Assembly (NCBI GenBank): GCA_947643685.1
Contig: CANRXD010000047.1
Location: forward strand, 1-8,649
Length of the DNA: 8,649 nt
Direction of reading: 5' to 3'
DNA from: an uncultured Clostridium sp.
Lineage (GTDB): Bacteria > Bacillota > Clostridia > Lachnospirales > Lachnospiraceae
Positions within the stretch are counted from its first letter, which is position 1, and each line of letters begins with the position of its first letter. Shown piece by piece: positions 1-6,525 of the stretch. Below the pieces are notes generated by a model. It saw nothing but the letters and a program-made list of their open reading frames with translations. It made no database searches and was not told the origin of the DNA. The position numbers and the translations under genes are program-made.

Positions 1-173
1 TCATTTGACTGAAAGTAAATGTGTCAGCACACTGGCTCTTTGATTTATACCACGGAGCCATCCTTTATTCTTCTTTTAAATCGCCTTCATTGATAGATCT
101 GCCAAGATACAGCCGAAGCAATCCTAAAATATTCTAAATATCAGTTACCTCCATGTATGCGATGACATATTGG

Positions 174-190
174 TGTAAAATTGGTGTAAA
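174..190 (+). promoter_or_regulatory. WalR-like direct-repeat box (11-bp period)
   Basis: Two TGTAAA half-sites separated by five bases (ATTGG) match the WalR/YycF consensus TGTWAH-N5-TGTWAH on the plus strand. The match is part of an exact 11-bp tandem duplication at 170-191. No plus-strand gene follows inside the window, so a target gene would lie beyond position 1 or the match may be fortuitous. What is seen is the repeat; the regulator assignment is inference. Confidence 0.25.
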
Positions 191-250
191 AAACATTACT
201 TACCACATTATTGCCCCTTCTGCATTTAAAACTTCCTTGATTTTACAGCA

Positions 251-286
251 AAAAATCAGCCCCGGCACATCATTCGCGCCGGGGCC
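251..286 (-). terminator. Rho-independent terminator, minus strand
   Basis: Perfect 8-bp GC-rich arms GCCCCGGC (259-266) and GCCGGGGC (278-285) enclose an 11-nt loop. Read on the minus strand, the hairpin is followed by TGA and then six T residues (250s), the layout of an intrinsic terminator. It lies about 240 bases past the end of the SpoIID-type gene and is the first convincing stop signal after it, so it probably ends the permease/SpoIID operon. The plus-strand side lacks a T-run, so it should work in one direction only. Confidence 0.75.
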
Positions 287-525
287 GTCTAAAAAGGGGA
301 GGATAAGTATTAATCTTTCTCTTTGGTGATACTTCTATTATTACCGCATTTCCCTGTTCTATACCATTCTTTTTAAAAAAATAAATTGATTTCCAAAAAA
401 CATTTTTTATGATGGGTAACAGACATGTCTGCTGACGCAGCAAAATCAGACTTTTCGGCCACCTTTAACAGAGAAATGCCCCATACAGGACGATTCAGGC
501 GTCGTCCCGCACGAAGCATTTTTTC

Positions 526-1806
526 CTATGACATATCACTGATGTCTACAATCTCGCAGCCACTGTAAAAGAATCGCAGAATCTCCGCACAGCTCTTTTG
601 TGCCCTGGCCATCCCCTGAGCGCCGTTCTGACTCATTCCCACGCCATGACCATAGCCGCCGCCGTAAATAGTAAAGGATGTAACCTGTTCCTCATCTGCC
701 CCTTCATTTTCAATATAAATAAATCCGCTGGGGAGCGTATCCCAGCCCGTGGATGTACTGCCATCCTTTCTGTTTAAAGTCAGAGCAACATTTCCCAAAA
801 TACTCCGGATCTTACTCTGCCCCACGAATGTTTTGGATCCTTCCGTTCCCACTACTTTAAGAGCCCTGGCGATTCCTCCCGGCCCCCGCTCTGTAATGGT
901 AAGGCCTGTTATCCGGCCTACACCGCCAATCTTCTCATCCAGAATCCGGCTGGTGGTCTTCACATTCCACCGGAACATGGTAAATTCAGAATCATAAGCC
1001 TCCGTATCCATGTTTTTAATGAATTCCCCAAAAGCTTCATTGGAAGAAAGGTCCAGAGTCTTTCCCTTATCATCAATGGACATGGCCCTCAGATACGGCG
1101 TTTGAGAGGCATCCGCCCCCCAGACAGACCCATCGGTTCCATGGCCGCAGGAAGTGGAATAATAGAAAACCTCCGCCGGAGCATCCCCATAGGCCAGCAT
1201 CTGGCCAAAGGTCTCGTTGACCGCGGAATCTGTGGAATCATAAGTATCCGTGTTATTATATACCTGATAATTCGTAATGTCATCCACATGGGCGCCGTAT
1301 TTGGAATAAGCGTTGCCCTGTATCTGCCTCCATGCATAAGTTCTCGCACAGATAGCCTGAGCCTTCAGGGCCTCAAGCTCATAGCTCTGAGGCATCTCGC
1401 TGGGAACTACGCGCTTCAAATACTCTTCTAAATCAGCCTCATTCAAAAGAAGAAGTCCTTCCTCTTCTCTGGTAATCTCCATATGGCCCGGATATACAGG
1501 AGTCCCCTGCCCCCGCTCAATGCTCTCCACTGTAATCATTCCGCCTTCATTGGCAGACTTAAAAACCATACGGCCGCCGTTCAGCCTGTCATCGTCTGCC
1601 CGGATGGTAATTGTCTCCCCGGCAGCCACCGACTGGCTTTTCTTTTCTTTTTCATCCCCATACTCCAGGACCGCCATGGAATCACAGCTCAAAGTCAGCT
1701 CCGAATGGAACAGAGATTTGAAATTCGTTGTCATTACCAGCACGCGAATATTGTCAATTTCCGGCTTTTCTGTTGTCAGGGCAGCACAGATCTCCCCTCC
1801 GGCCAC
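526..1806 (-). CDS. SpoIID/LytB domain protein, C-terminal part (separated from its N-terminus by an amber codon)
   Basis: SpoIID-family proteins are lytic transglycosylases that cut the glycan strands of stem-peptide-free peptidoglycan, classically during engulfment; the LytB/amidase-enhancer branch acts in wall turnover. In this frame the SpoIID domain spans about residues 105-345. It carries EYLKRVVPSEMP with the family's catalytic-type Glu at 137, then LEALKAQAICARTYA, a likely metal-site stretch YYSTSCGHGTD (Cys220, His222), and the closing signature GGGYGHGVGMSQNGAQGMA (382-400). The only usable start, GTG at 1804-1806, has no Shine-Dalgarno ahead of it. The frame is also continuous with the upstream reading frame apart from TAG at 1813-1815. 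I therefore think this is the enzymatic half of one 765-codon gene, made only by readthrough or reinitiation if at all. Its own stop is TAG at 526-528. Domain identity is firm; function as a separate protein is doubtful. Confidence 0.8.
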   Translation of the reverse strand: MAGGEICAALTTEKPEIDNIRVLVMTTNFKSLFHSELTLSCDSMAVLEYGDEKEKKSQSVAAGETITIRADDDRLNGGRMVFKSANEGGMITVESIERGQGTPVYPGHMEITREEEGLLLLNEADLEEYLKRVVPSEMPQSYELEALKAQAICARTYAWRQIQGNAYSKYGAHVDDITNYQVYNNTDTYDSTDSAVNETFGQMLAYGDAPAEVFYYSTSCGHGTDGSVWGADASQTPYLRAMSIDDKGKTLDLSSNEAFGEFIKNMDTEAYDSEFTMFRWNVKTTSRILDEKIGGVGRITGLTITERGPGGIARALKVVGTEGSKTFVGQSKIRSILGNVALTLNRKDGSTSTGWDTLPSGFIYIENEGADEEQVTSFTIYGGGYGHGVGMSQNGAQGMARAQKSCAEILRFFYSGCEIVDISDMS

Positions 1807-1812
1807 AACAAA

Positions 1813-2823
1813 CTACTGCATCTGGTATCCCACCAGAATATCCTTTTTCTGCTGCTCCTTTAAAATCCCATAAGTACGGTAAATCTTAAAATGATCCGCC
1901 AGGGGAACATTGCCATAACCCTCGATCTCAATCTCATTCTCTCTCACCGCCAGCACTGTACCGGTAATGGTCTCCTTCTTTAAAACCAGACGTACAGGCC
2001 TGCCGTTTTTTAAGTACAAATCGCCGATTTGTCCTGAAATTTCCTCCTCATCCTTTAAAACGCCTTTCACCGGAAATTCCCTCTGAATATTTCCGATGAA
2101 AATAGTCACAGACTGATCTGAAAAGCCGGAAATCCAGGCATTCTCATATACGATCTCCCCGGAGATCACCTCTTCCACCTTTAAAATATCGCCGTCCCTT
2201 ACCAAAAGGCGAACGGTCCTGTCAATGCAGGAATCCAGATACAGACCCTCAAACTGGAATTTACCATCTTTCGTATATGCCGTCCATGGAGCCGCTGCCT
2301 CCACATTATCGGGAGTCCCATAAATATCAGTCTCCAGCTCTCTCACATTCCCGTCCGGATCCGCCAGTTTGCGAAATTTGTCGAAAAATTCCCAGAACTC
2401 CGCCTTTCCCACATTTCTCCTGGCCTTTTTCCCATTCACGTCAATTACAAAATCCGAAAGGCTTTTATCCTGCTCTCCGGACACCTTCTGCGCCCAGACA
2501 GACAGCTCCCCATAAGTAACCGGTGAAAGAACATTCTCCTCTGTCGCCGGGCATTGTTCCGGATCCAGATATCCCCTTTCATAGAGATAATCCATATATT
2601 TCACATACCACTCCTCCTGAATCTCCTCAGGAAAGTACGATGTCTCCGGCCCTTCCTCCAGGATCCCGCTTTTGGAAGCCAGAGAGAGTGCCACCGCCCG
2701 GGAAGCCGCTGCCCGGGAAACCCCGTCATTTTTAGGTTCCATAACCACAATGACGATAAGCAGGGCGACAATTAATGTCGACATCCCTGCCACCCAGTTA
2801 ATCATTTTCTTTTTTTCGTCCAT
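1813..2823 (-). CDS. N-terminal membrane-anchor part of the SpoIID-type protein, ended by an in-frame TAG
   Basis: This is the first 336 codons of the SpoIID-type gene. A short basic N-terminus (MDEKKK) precedes one membrane segment (about residues 9-28), giving an N-in, C-out anchor. The rest is an extracytoplasmic region rich in predicted beta strands, with no family I can name and no catalytic motif. ATG at 2821-2823 follows a good ribosome site (AGAGGAG, about 5 nt spacing). The gene begins 12 bases after the permease stop, so the two are very likely co-transcribed. It ends ...LVGYQMQ-TAG, and the same frame then continues as FVVAGGEICAAL into the SpoIID half. A beta-rich linker therefore appears cut mid-strand. 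Alone it would be an anchored domain without an enzyme. Alternative: a true two-gene arrangement, disfavoured by the missing ribosome site for the second part. Confidence 0.75.
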   Translation of the reverse strand: MDEKKKMINWVAGMSTLIVALLIVIVVMEPKNDGVSRAAASRAVALSLASKSGILEEGPETSYFPEEIQEEWYVKYMDYLYERGYLDPEQCPATEENVLSPVTYGELSVWAQKVSGEQDKSLSDFVIDVNGKKARRNVGKAEFWEFFDKFRKLADPDGNVRELETDIYGTPDNVEAAAPWTAYTKDGKFQFEGLYLDSCIDRTVRLLVRDGDILKVEEVISGEIVYENAWISGFSDQSVTIFIGNIQREFPVKGVLKDEEEISGQIGDLYLKNGRPVRLVLKKETITGTVLAVRENEIEIEGYGNVPLADHFKIYRTYGILKEQQKKDILVGYQMQ

Positions 2824-2835
2824 AACTCCTCTTTA

Positions 2836-4098
2836 CTAATGCTTGATGAACCTGCCGCTCTCTTCGTCCACCTTCTTAAGCTCCATATAATCCCTGGTAT
2901 CTGAAGACAGATTTTTCTTTCTCAGGAAATGGCACTGGAATTTAGAAAGCAGATCGAAAATCACCGCCGTTACCGGGACTGCGATAATCATACCAACGAA
3001 TCCGAACAGGCCGCCGAACAGCAAAATGGAAAACAGAACCCAGAAGCTGGAAAGACCTGTGGAATTTCCGAGGATCCTCGGCCCTAAAATATTTCCGTCG
3101 AACTGCTGGAGCAAAAGAATCAGCCCCACAAAATAGAGACATTGCTTCGGACTGATGAGGAATACCAAAACCGCACTGGGAATAGCTCCGATAAATGGTC
3201 CGAAGAACGGAATAATATTGGTGACACCTACGATTACGCTGATCAGGAGGGCAAAGGGCAGTTTAAAAAGATTCATCAAAATAAAACAGATAATTCCGAT
3301 GATCAGGGAGTCAATCAGCTTCCCGATAATGAATCCGGAAAACACCCGATGAATATAACGGAACTCTTCCACAGTGCCATTGGCTGCCCGAACCGGAAGA
3401 AGAGCATAAACAAGCTTTTTCCCCTGGGCAGAAATCGTATCCTTAATATTTAAAAGATACACCATGACAATCAGGCCGATTAAAAGATTCTTGGCCAGAT
3501 TGAAAATATTGATCACTCCGCTTGACACACCGCCCACAATTTTCTCCAGGCTCTGAAGATTTTCCAGGTTCTGGAGATTGGGAATCAGACTGTCGCTGGC
3601 CCAGTTCTGGAATGCTGCCGCCGTCTGCTGGTATGCGGTAAGCACCGCCTGCTCTAACGGCGGGTTATTGGCAAAAAGATCCGTCAGCCAGTCATACATA
3701 TTCTGGAAATACACCGGCATGGTATTGACAATACCCACAATGCTGGAATAAAGCTGGGGGATAATCATTTTCGCAAGGCTCAGAACGATAATTGTCAGAA
3801 ATGCAAGGCTGGAGGCGGTCCCCACAGCACCCCCCACAGCCATTCTCATTTTTTCACTTTTACATATCCGCTTTGAAGAGTTCAGAGTCCACCGCATTCC
3901 CATGTTATAAATTGGTGAAAAAAGAAATGCCAGCACCGCTCCATAGATAATTGGAGTCAGCACAGCCAGAATCTTTCTTCCCATAGCCATCAGCGCTTTC
4001 CGTTCCACAAACAGAAACACCACAATTGTAGCTGCAACAATCACGGAAATGGCCGTAATACCCATATAGATATATCTGTCAAATTTGTGGTCTTTCAT
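2836..4098 (-). CDS. AI-2E family (PerM/YdbI/TqsA-type) membrane permease
   Basis: A 420-residue polytopic membrane protein of the AI-2E transporter family (formerly UPF0118). Members are linked variously to autoinducer-2 export, sodium/proton antiport or unknown export, so the substrate is not predictable here. Visible architecture: hydrophobic segments at about 11-31, 43-63 and 87-115, a soluble loop of about 75 residues, and more segments from about 194 to the C-terminus. The family signatures GVTNIIPFFGPFIGAIPS and DGNILGPRILGNSTGLSSFWV are both present. The length is slightly above the usual 350-400 because of a charged C-terminal tail. ATG at 4096-4098 has AAGGAG and AAAGGA purine tracts upstream. 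A structured leader element lies about 75 bases before the start and the SpoIID-type gene begins 12 bases after the stop, implying an operon. The stop is TAG. Confidence 0.9.
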   Translation of the reverse strand: MKDHKFDRYIYMGITAISVIVAATIVVFLFVERKALMAMGRKILAVLTPIIYGAVLAFLFSPIYNMGMRWTLNSSKRICKSEKMRMAVGGAVGTASSLAFLTIIVLSLAKMIIPQLYSSIVGIVNTMPVYFQNMYDWLTDLFANNPPLEQAVLTAYQQTAAAFQNWASDSLIPNLQNLENLQSLEKIVGGVSSGVINIFNLAKNLLIGLIVMVYLLNIKDTISAQGKKLVYALLPVRAANGTVEEFRYIHRVFSGFIIGKLIDSLIIGIICFILMNLFKLPFALLISVIVGVTNIIPFFGPFIGAIPSAVLVFLISPKQCLYFVGLILLLQQFDGNILGPRILGNSTGLSSFWVLFSILLFGGLFGFVGMIIAVPVTAVIFDLLSKFQCHFLRKKNLSSDTRDYMELKKVDEESGRFIKH

Positions 4099-4172
4099 AC
4101 TGTTCCTTTCTCCTTAGCAGATCCCCCATCTGTTTATCACTTATACCCTTTACCGTATCATGATGATGTTGT

Positions 4173-4274
4173 GGGCAAAAGGTATTCTGACCGAAAAATG
4201 GCTCCTTTTCGGTATTTTGCGGGCCTCAAGGTCATGTATCGCCATGCAGGCCTGTCATACATGACCTTTTGCCC
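4173..4274 (-). other. Structured leader element with three-way-junction folding
   Basis: Three nested inverted repeats are visible. An outer perfect 10-bp stem pairs GGGCAAAAGG (4173-4182) with CCTTTTGCCC (4265-4274). Inside it lie hairpin B, ACCGAAAA/TTTTCGGT (4190-4197 with 4206-4213, 8-nt loop), and hairpin A, whose 12-bp perfect arms are 4228-4239 and 4257-4268 (17-nt loop). Four bases (4265-4268) can pair either in the outer stem or in hairpin A, so two folds compete. The element lies in the leader of the permease gene. Flanks at about 4157-4172 and 4275-4290 are roughly complementary too, so it could instead be a small palindromic mobile repeat (MITE-like). It matches no riboswitch class I know. 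Confidence 0.55.
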
Positions 4275-4304
4275 CTGATATCATATCATATTTCACAGAA
4301 AATA

Positions 4305-4344
4305 AAAAGAGAAAAACAGGAAAGCAGCGATTTCTCGCTGCTTT
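4305..4344 (-). terminator. Rho-independent terminator of the 6S-like RNA
   Basis: A perfect 10-bp stem AAAGCAGCGA (4321-4330) / TCGCTGCTTT (4335-4344) closes a 4-nt loop, GAAA on the minus strand. It is followed on the minus strand by CCTGTTTTTCTCTTTTT. The hairpin starts a few bases after the terminal stem of the 6S-like RNA. The plus-strand side is also T-containing (CTTTTATCTTTT), so weak bidirectional action is possible. Confidence 0.8.
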
Positions 4345-4352
4345 TATCTTTT

Positions 4353-4547
4353 GCAATCCCAAAATGCCGTTTCCTGCATAATTGACTCCTAGCATCGCTA
4401 GGTGGGCAACCGCACTTAAACATCTGCCTTCCACTCAGACGGAGGCCTGACATCCGCTTAAGAATGTAGGAATCCCGTGTGTCAAAATGTAGGTTCAAAA
4501 TAAACAGGAGTATCGAACATTCCAGGAATTGCAACCCTGTTTCTTAT
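4353..4547 (-). ncRNA. ssrS: 6S RNA candidate (ssrS)
   Basis: 6S RNA binds the sigma-A RNA polymerase holoenzyme as an open-promoter mimic and damps housekeeping transcription. This minus-strand unit has its own promoter, no credible reading frame, an expected start near 4547 and a closing terminator, giving about 190-200 nt before the terminator, the usual 6S size. The fold fits. The terminal stem pairs TTGCAATTCC (4525-4534) with GGGATTGCAA (4351-4360) over 10 bp and extends through GGAATG/CATTTT. TTGAC (4481-4485) then pairs with GTCAA (4382-4386), and a small hairpin CCTAGC/GCTAGG (4388-4402) sits on the 3' side of the central region, as in Firmicutes 6S. An apical arm is closed by CTTAA/TTAAG. 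No SRP RNA, RNase P, tmRNA or T-box signature was found. The identification rests on architecture and recall, not on a covariance-model search. Confidence 0.65.
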
Positions 4548-4553
4548 GGCCTT

Positions 4554-4582
4554 ATTATAACGCATCCCTGTGATTTTTTCAA
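4554..4582 (-). promoter_or_regulatory. Sigma-A promoter of the 6S-like RNA
   Basis: A -35 box TTGAAA (4577-4582) and a perfect -10 TATAAT (4554-4559) are separated by exactly 17 bases on the minus strand. Start of transcription is expected near A4547. It sits about 57 bases past the HAD gene stop. No coding start with a ribosome site follows before the terminator, which supports a non-coding product. Confidence 0.8.
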
Positions 4583-4638
4583 GTTCCATTTCTTGTTGGA
4601 TTTGGAAAGTAACACCCTGCGGAGAAAAAAGGACTTTG

Positions 4639-5292
4639 TCACAGGCTTATAAGGAGTGCAGCAAGCTCCCCGGGATTTTCGGCAAGCCAGTCTGCGCCTG
4701 CACCCTTAAGTTCCTTTTCGTCACCGTATCCATAAAGAACTCCCGCGGCTTTGATACCTGCCTTATGGGCGCCCTCAATATCATGCTTTCTGTCACCCAC
4801 CATAACAATGGAATCCACATCCGTAAGATTACAGGTTTCCATCACATACCGAATCACATCGTCCTTATTCACCCGGGTGCTGTCGTCATTGGCCCCGCCA
4901 ATAAATTCAAAATATTTCTCCAGACCAAAATGTGAAAGTATCTGCCTTGCCATTTCGTCCGGCTTGGAAGTTGCCACATAAAGCTTCTTCTTACTCTCCC
5001 TGAGGCTCTTTAACATGGCTTCCACTCCGTCATAGGGAGCATTTTCCAGCCAGCCCCTCTCATTATAATATTCCCGGAATACATAGACTGCCTCACTGGC
5101 TTTCTTATCTGAAAAATGGTAATATTCTTTAAAGCTTTCATGGAGCGGCGGCCCTACAAAGGGGCTCAGTGCATTCAGATCCTCTTCCTCGATGCCATAA
5201 TGTCTTAACGCATACTGTACTGCCCTGGTAATTCCCGGCATGGAATTTGTTAAAGTTCCGTCCAGGTCAAAAAAAAGAAACTGCTTTTTCAT
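4639..5292 (-). CDS. HAD-superfamily phosphatase (phosphoglycolate phosphatase-like, HAD_2)
   Basis: A 217-residue cytoplasmic haloacid-dehalogenase hydrolase. Motif I is DLDGT at 9-13 (nucleophile Asp9, general acid Asp11), motif II is ATSK (Ser109), motif III is Lys143 and motif IV is GDRKHD (Asp167, Asp171), so the core Mg-dependent phosphatase residues are all present. An alpha-helical cap (about 15-85), including FVGPPLHESF, places it in the small-cap group with Gph and PpaX proteins. The substrate (2-phosphoglycolate, pyrophosphate or another phosphomonoester) cannot be read from sequence. ATG at 5290-5292 follows AAGGAG at good spacing. It has its own promoter, whose -35 begins just after the upstream hydrolase gene's stop, and no terminator lies between, so it may also be read from that gene. 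Length and motifs are normal. Confidence 0.9.
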   Translation of the reverse strand: MKKQFLFFDLDGTLTNSMPGITRAVQYALRHYGIEEEDLNALSPFVGPPLHESFKEYYHFSDKKASEAVYVFREYYNERGWLENAPYDGVEAMLKSLRESKKKLYVATSKPDEMARQILSHFGLEKYFEFIGGANDDSTRVNKDDVIRYVMETCNLTDVDSIVMVGDRKHDIEGAHKAGIKAAGVLYGYGDEKELKGAGADWLAENPGELAALLISL

Positions 5293-5333
5293 GGCCTTCT
5301 CCTTACTCTGATGGTATTTTGAAAATTTTATTT

Positions 5334-5362
5334 ATTATCCCATTTCACCTTCCAAATGTCAA
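5334..5362 (-). promoter_or_regulatory. Sigma-A promoter of the HAD phosphatase gene
   Basis: A perfect -35 TTGACA (5357-5362) and a -10 GATAAT (5334-5339, five of six) have 17-bp spacing on the minus strand. Transcription should start near 5327, giving a 5' leader of about 35 bases. The -35 begins 4 bases past the TAG of the upstream cell-wall hydrolase gene (5367-5369). Confidence 0.75.
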
Positions 5363-5366
5363 TTAA

Positions 5367-6275
5367 CTATTTAAAAAATTCATGACTTCCGTGTTTAAAT
5401 AAATAATCCAGATGATTGTCAAACCAGCGGACATTTTTTCCGGAGGATGCGCTTCTGTTCATAAAGTAAAGAGCTCCCGCGGAATAGTCTTCCCCTGACA
5501 GAGCGCATTTCACTGCCTCAACCGTTTCCTTTGACACCCTGCATCTGTCAAGGGAACCATCTTTCACCGGAGAAAACTGGTTTCTCTCATAGACCACACC
5601 AGTTACGGTATCCGGAAACCTGCTGCTTTCCACACGGTTTAAAATAACGTTAGCCACCAAAATTCTGCCCTTTTTATCACAGTTTCCGGCCTCAGCCTGC
5701 ACAATTTTCAAAAGTACCTTATAATCGCGGTCCGACAGGGTAACTCTTGTGTCCGACGCTTCTTTCGCTGTCTCATCCACTGCTTCTTTCGTTGTCTCAT
5801 CCACTGCTTCTTTCATTGTCTCATCCGCTGCTTCTTCCGTTATCTCATCTGACGCTTCCTTTGTTATTTCATCTGACGCTTCCGGATTCTCATCCTGTCC
5901 ACGGCTTCCTCCCTCCAGAACAGTTTCCCCATTTCCTGAGTCCTCCGGATCTGTGCCTTCTGCAAAAGCTCTTTCTTCCTGTAAGGGCCCCTCTCCGGTT
6001 TCTTCTGTATTTTCATTTTCCTGCTCTCCATCCTTCCCTGAGCCGGAATCGTTCATACTGTCTGTTTCTTCCTTCTGTCCAGTTTCCGCGAATGCCACCA
6101 GGGCATTTCTTCCGCCTCCCCTAAGATCGCCGGCCGTAAATGTTACCACTGTCACAACTGAAATCCCGGCTGTCAGCACAACCACGTCCCGGTGCATCTT
6201 CTTCGATGCATTGGTAAACAACGCTTTTACGAATTGGAAAACTGTCTGAAAGAATGAGTTCCATGTCTGATTCAC
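5367..6275 (-). CDS. Membrane-anchored SleB-type cell-wall hydrolase
   Basis: A 302-residue protein with a C-terminal Hydrolase_2 (SleB/CwlJ) domain, about residues 184-300. Characterised SleB enzymes are lytic transglycosylases acting on spore-cortex or vegetative peptidoglycan. The domain shows IVQAEAGN with the family's catalytic-type Glu at 195, LVANVILNRVESSRFPDTVTGVVYERNQFSPV, and a DNHLDYLF ending. One membrane segment (about 31-49) follows a cytoplasmic head, so the enzyme domain would face the wall. An acidic linker (about 65-177) includes five tandem 8-residue repeats. Unlike classical SleB there is no cleavable signal peptide or N-terminal peptidoglycan-binding domain, which suggests a vegetative or non-cortex role. 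The GTG start at 6273-6275 is chosen for its AGAGGT ribosome site. Upstream lie a consensus promoter and a WalR-type box. The stop is TAG. Confidence 0.85.
   Translation of the reverse strand: MNQTWNSFFQTVFQFVKALFTNASKKMHRDVVVLTAGISVVTVVTFTAGDLRGGGRNALVAFAETGQKEETDSMNDSGSGKDGEQENENTEETGEGPLQEERAFAEGTDPEDSGNGETVLEGGSRGQDENPEASDEITKEASDEITEEAADETMKEAVDETTKEAVDETAKEASDTRVTLSDRDYKVLLKIVQAEAGNCDKKGRILVANVILNRVESSRFPDTVTGVVYERNQFSPVKDGSLDRCRVSKETVEAVKCALSGEDYSAGALYFMNRSASSGKNVRWFDNHLDYLFKHGSHEFFK
5755..5874 (-). repeat. Five tandem 24-bp in-frame repeats in the hydrolase linker
   Basis: Five diverged 24-bp units (5755, 5779, 5803, 5827 and 5851 onward, plus a partial sixth) encode eight-residue blocks such as EAVDETTK and EASDEITK. 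They lie in the acidic linker between the membrane anchor and the SleB domain. In-frame repeats of this kind can expand or contract without frameshift and set the reach of the catalytic domain across the wall. Confidence 0.85.
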
Positions 6276-6300
6276 AGAACACCTCTTTTCTCCGTTTTAC

Positions 6301-6318
6301 CATCACCTCGCTGTGATG
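6301..6318 (-). other. Small leader hairpin ahead of the hydrolase gene
   Basis: Perfect 6-bp arms CATCAC/GTGATG flank a 6-nt loop in the leader, about 15 bases upstream of the ribosome site of the SleB-type gene. It has no T-run, so it is not a terminator. An effect on translation or RNA stability is possible but unproven. Confidence 0.3.
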
Positions 6319-6360
6319 ATAACAACAGGGTTTTTTCCTCCCGTTCGGGTGGTGTCTGTG

Positions 6361-6390
6361 ATTATAGGAGACTGCACATGAAGATGTCAA
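6361..6390 (-). promoter_or_regulatory. Consensus sigma-A promoter of the SleB-type hydrolase gene
   Basis: TTGACA (6385-6390) and TATAAT (6361-6366) are both perfect, with an 18-bp spacer on the minus strand. Transcription should start near 6354, leaving a leader of about 80 bases before the GTG start. A housekeeping promoter supports vegetative expression of the hydrolase rather than forespore-only expression. Confidence 0.8.
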
Positions 6391-6525
6391 TAAGGCCTTT
6401 GCATTTTTGTTGCTTTTATCAGCTGATTTTTTAATTTTTGTCATTCTTTTTTAACATTTTGTAAGAAAAAAGTCTTGATTTTCTGTGGTTTTTTGTATGC
6501 ATTGGCGGCCGGTTTCTCCTGTATA

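Larger units (their letters stand above)
1..525. other. Gene-free region downstream of the SpoIID-type gene
   Basis: No reading frame with both a start and a ribosome site, or with recognisable protein content, was found on either strand. What it holds: an 11-bp perfect tandem repeat (TTGGTGTAAAA, 170-180 and 181-191), a GC-rich terminator hairpin (259-285), a 12-bp perfect palindrome CAGACATGTCTG (420-431) abutting a small hairpin (GCTG/CAGC, 431-441), and A/T-rich runs at 370-412. The minus frame stays open for about 50 codons past the SpoIID stop, but the SpoIID domain already ends normally, so I treat this as non-coding. Confidence 0.5.

Noticed and set aside
33..60. Inverted repeat TGGCTC/GAGCCA as an insertion-sequence end
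   Set aside because: Only 6 bp with a 16-nt loop, no transposase and no target duplication visible.
50..215. Minus-strand open stretches near the left edge (peptides such as FTPILHQYVIAYMEVTDI and, after a TAG, ILGLLRLYLGRSINEGDLKEE) that look faintly like an integrase or other gene tail
   Set aside because: Each is under 25 codons, split by stops, lacks a start with a ribosome site, and I cannot assign a family. Kept only as a possible gene relic.
526..2823. Pyrrolysine or recoded amber genome as the reason for the internal TAG
   Set aside because: Several unrelated genes here end in TAG at natural protein ends, and no PYLIS-like structure or pyl gene is seen. It cannot be excluded without the rest of the genome.
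4286..4534. 82-codon minus-strand frame inside the 6S-like unit
   Set aside because: Low-complexity, cysteine- and serine-rich translation with no family resemblance and no ribosome site; the RNA fold, promoter and terminator explain this stretch better.
4639..4660. Terminator directly after the HAD gene
   Set aside because: A T-run is present on the minus strand (near 4625-4630), but the only hairpin before it has a 3-bp stem.
5747..6249. Long plus-strand frames (125 and 166 codons) opposite the hydrolase linker
   Set aside because: Their serine/leucine/proline-rich repetitive translations are the antisense shadow of the 24-bp repeats.
6121..6444. 107-codon minus-strand frame across the hydrolase promoter and start
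   Set aside because: It runs through the consensus promoter and overlaps the SleB-type gene in another frame with a non-protein-like composition.
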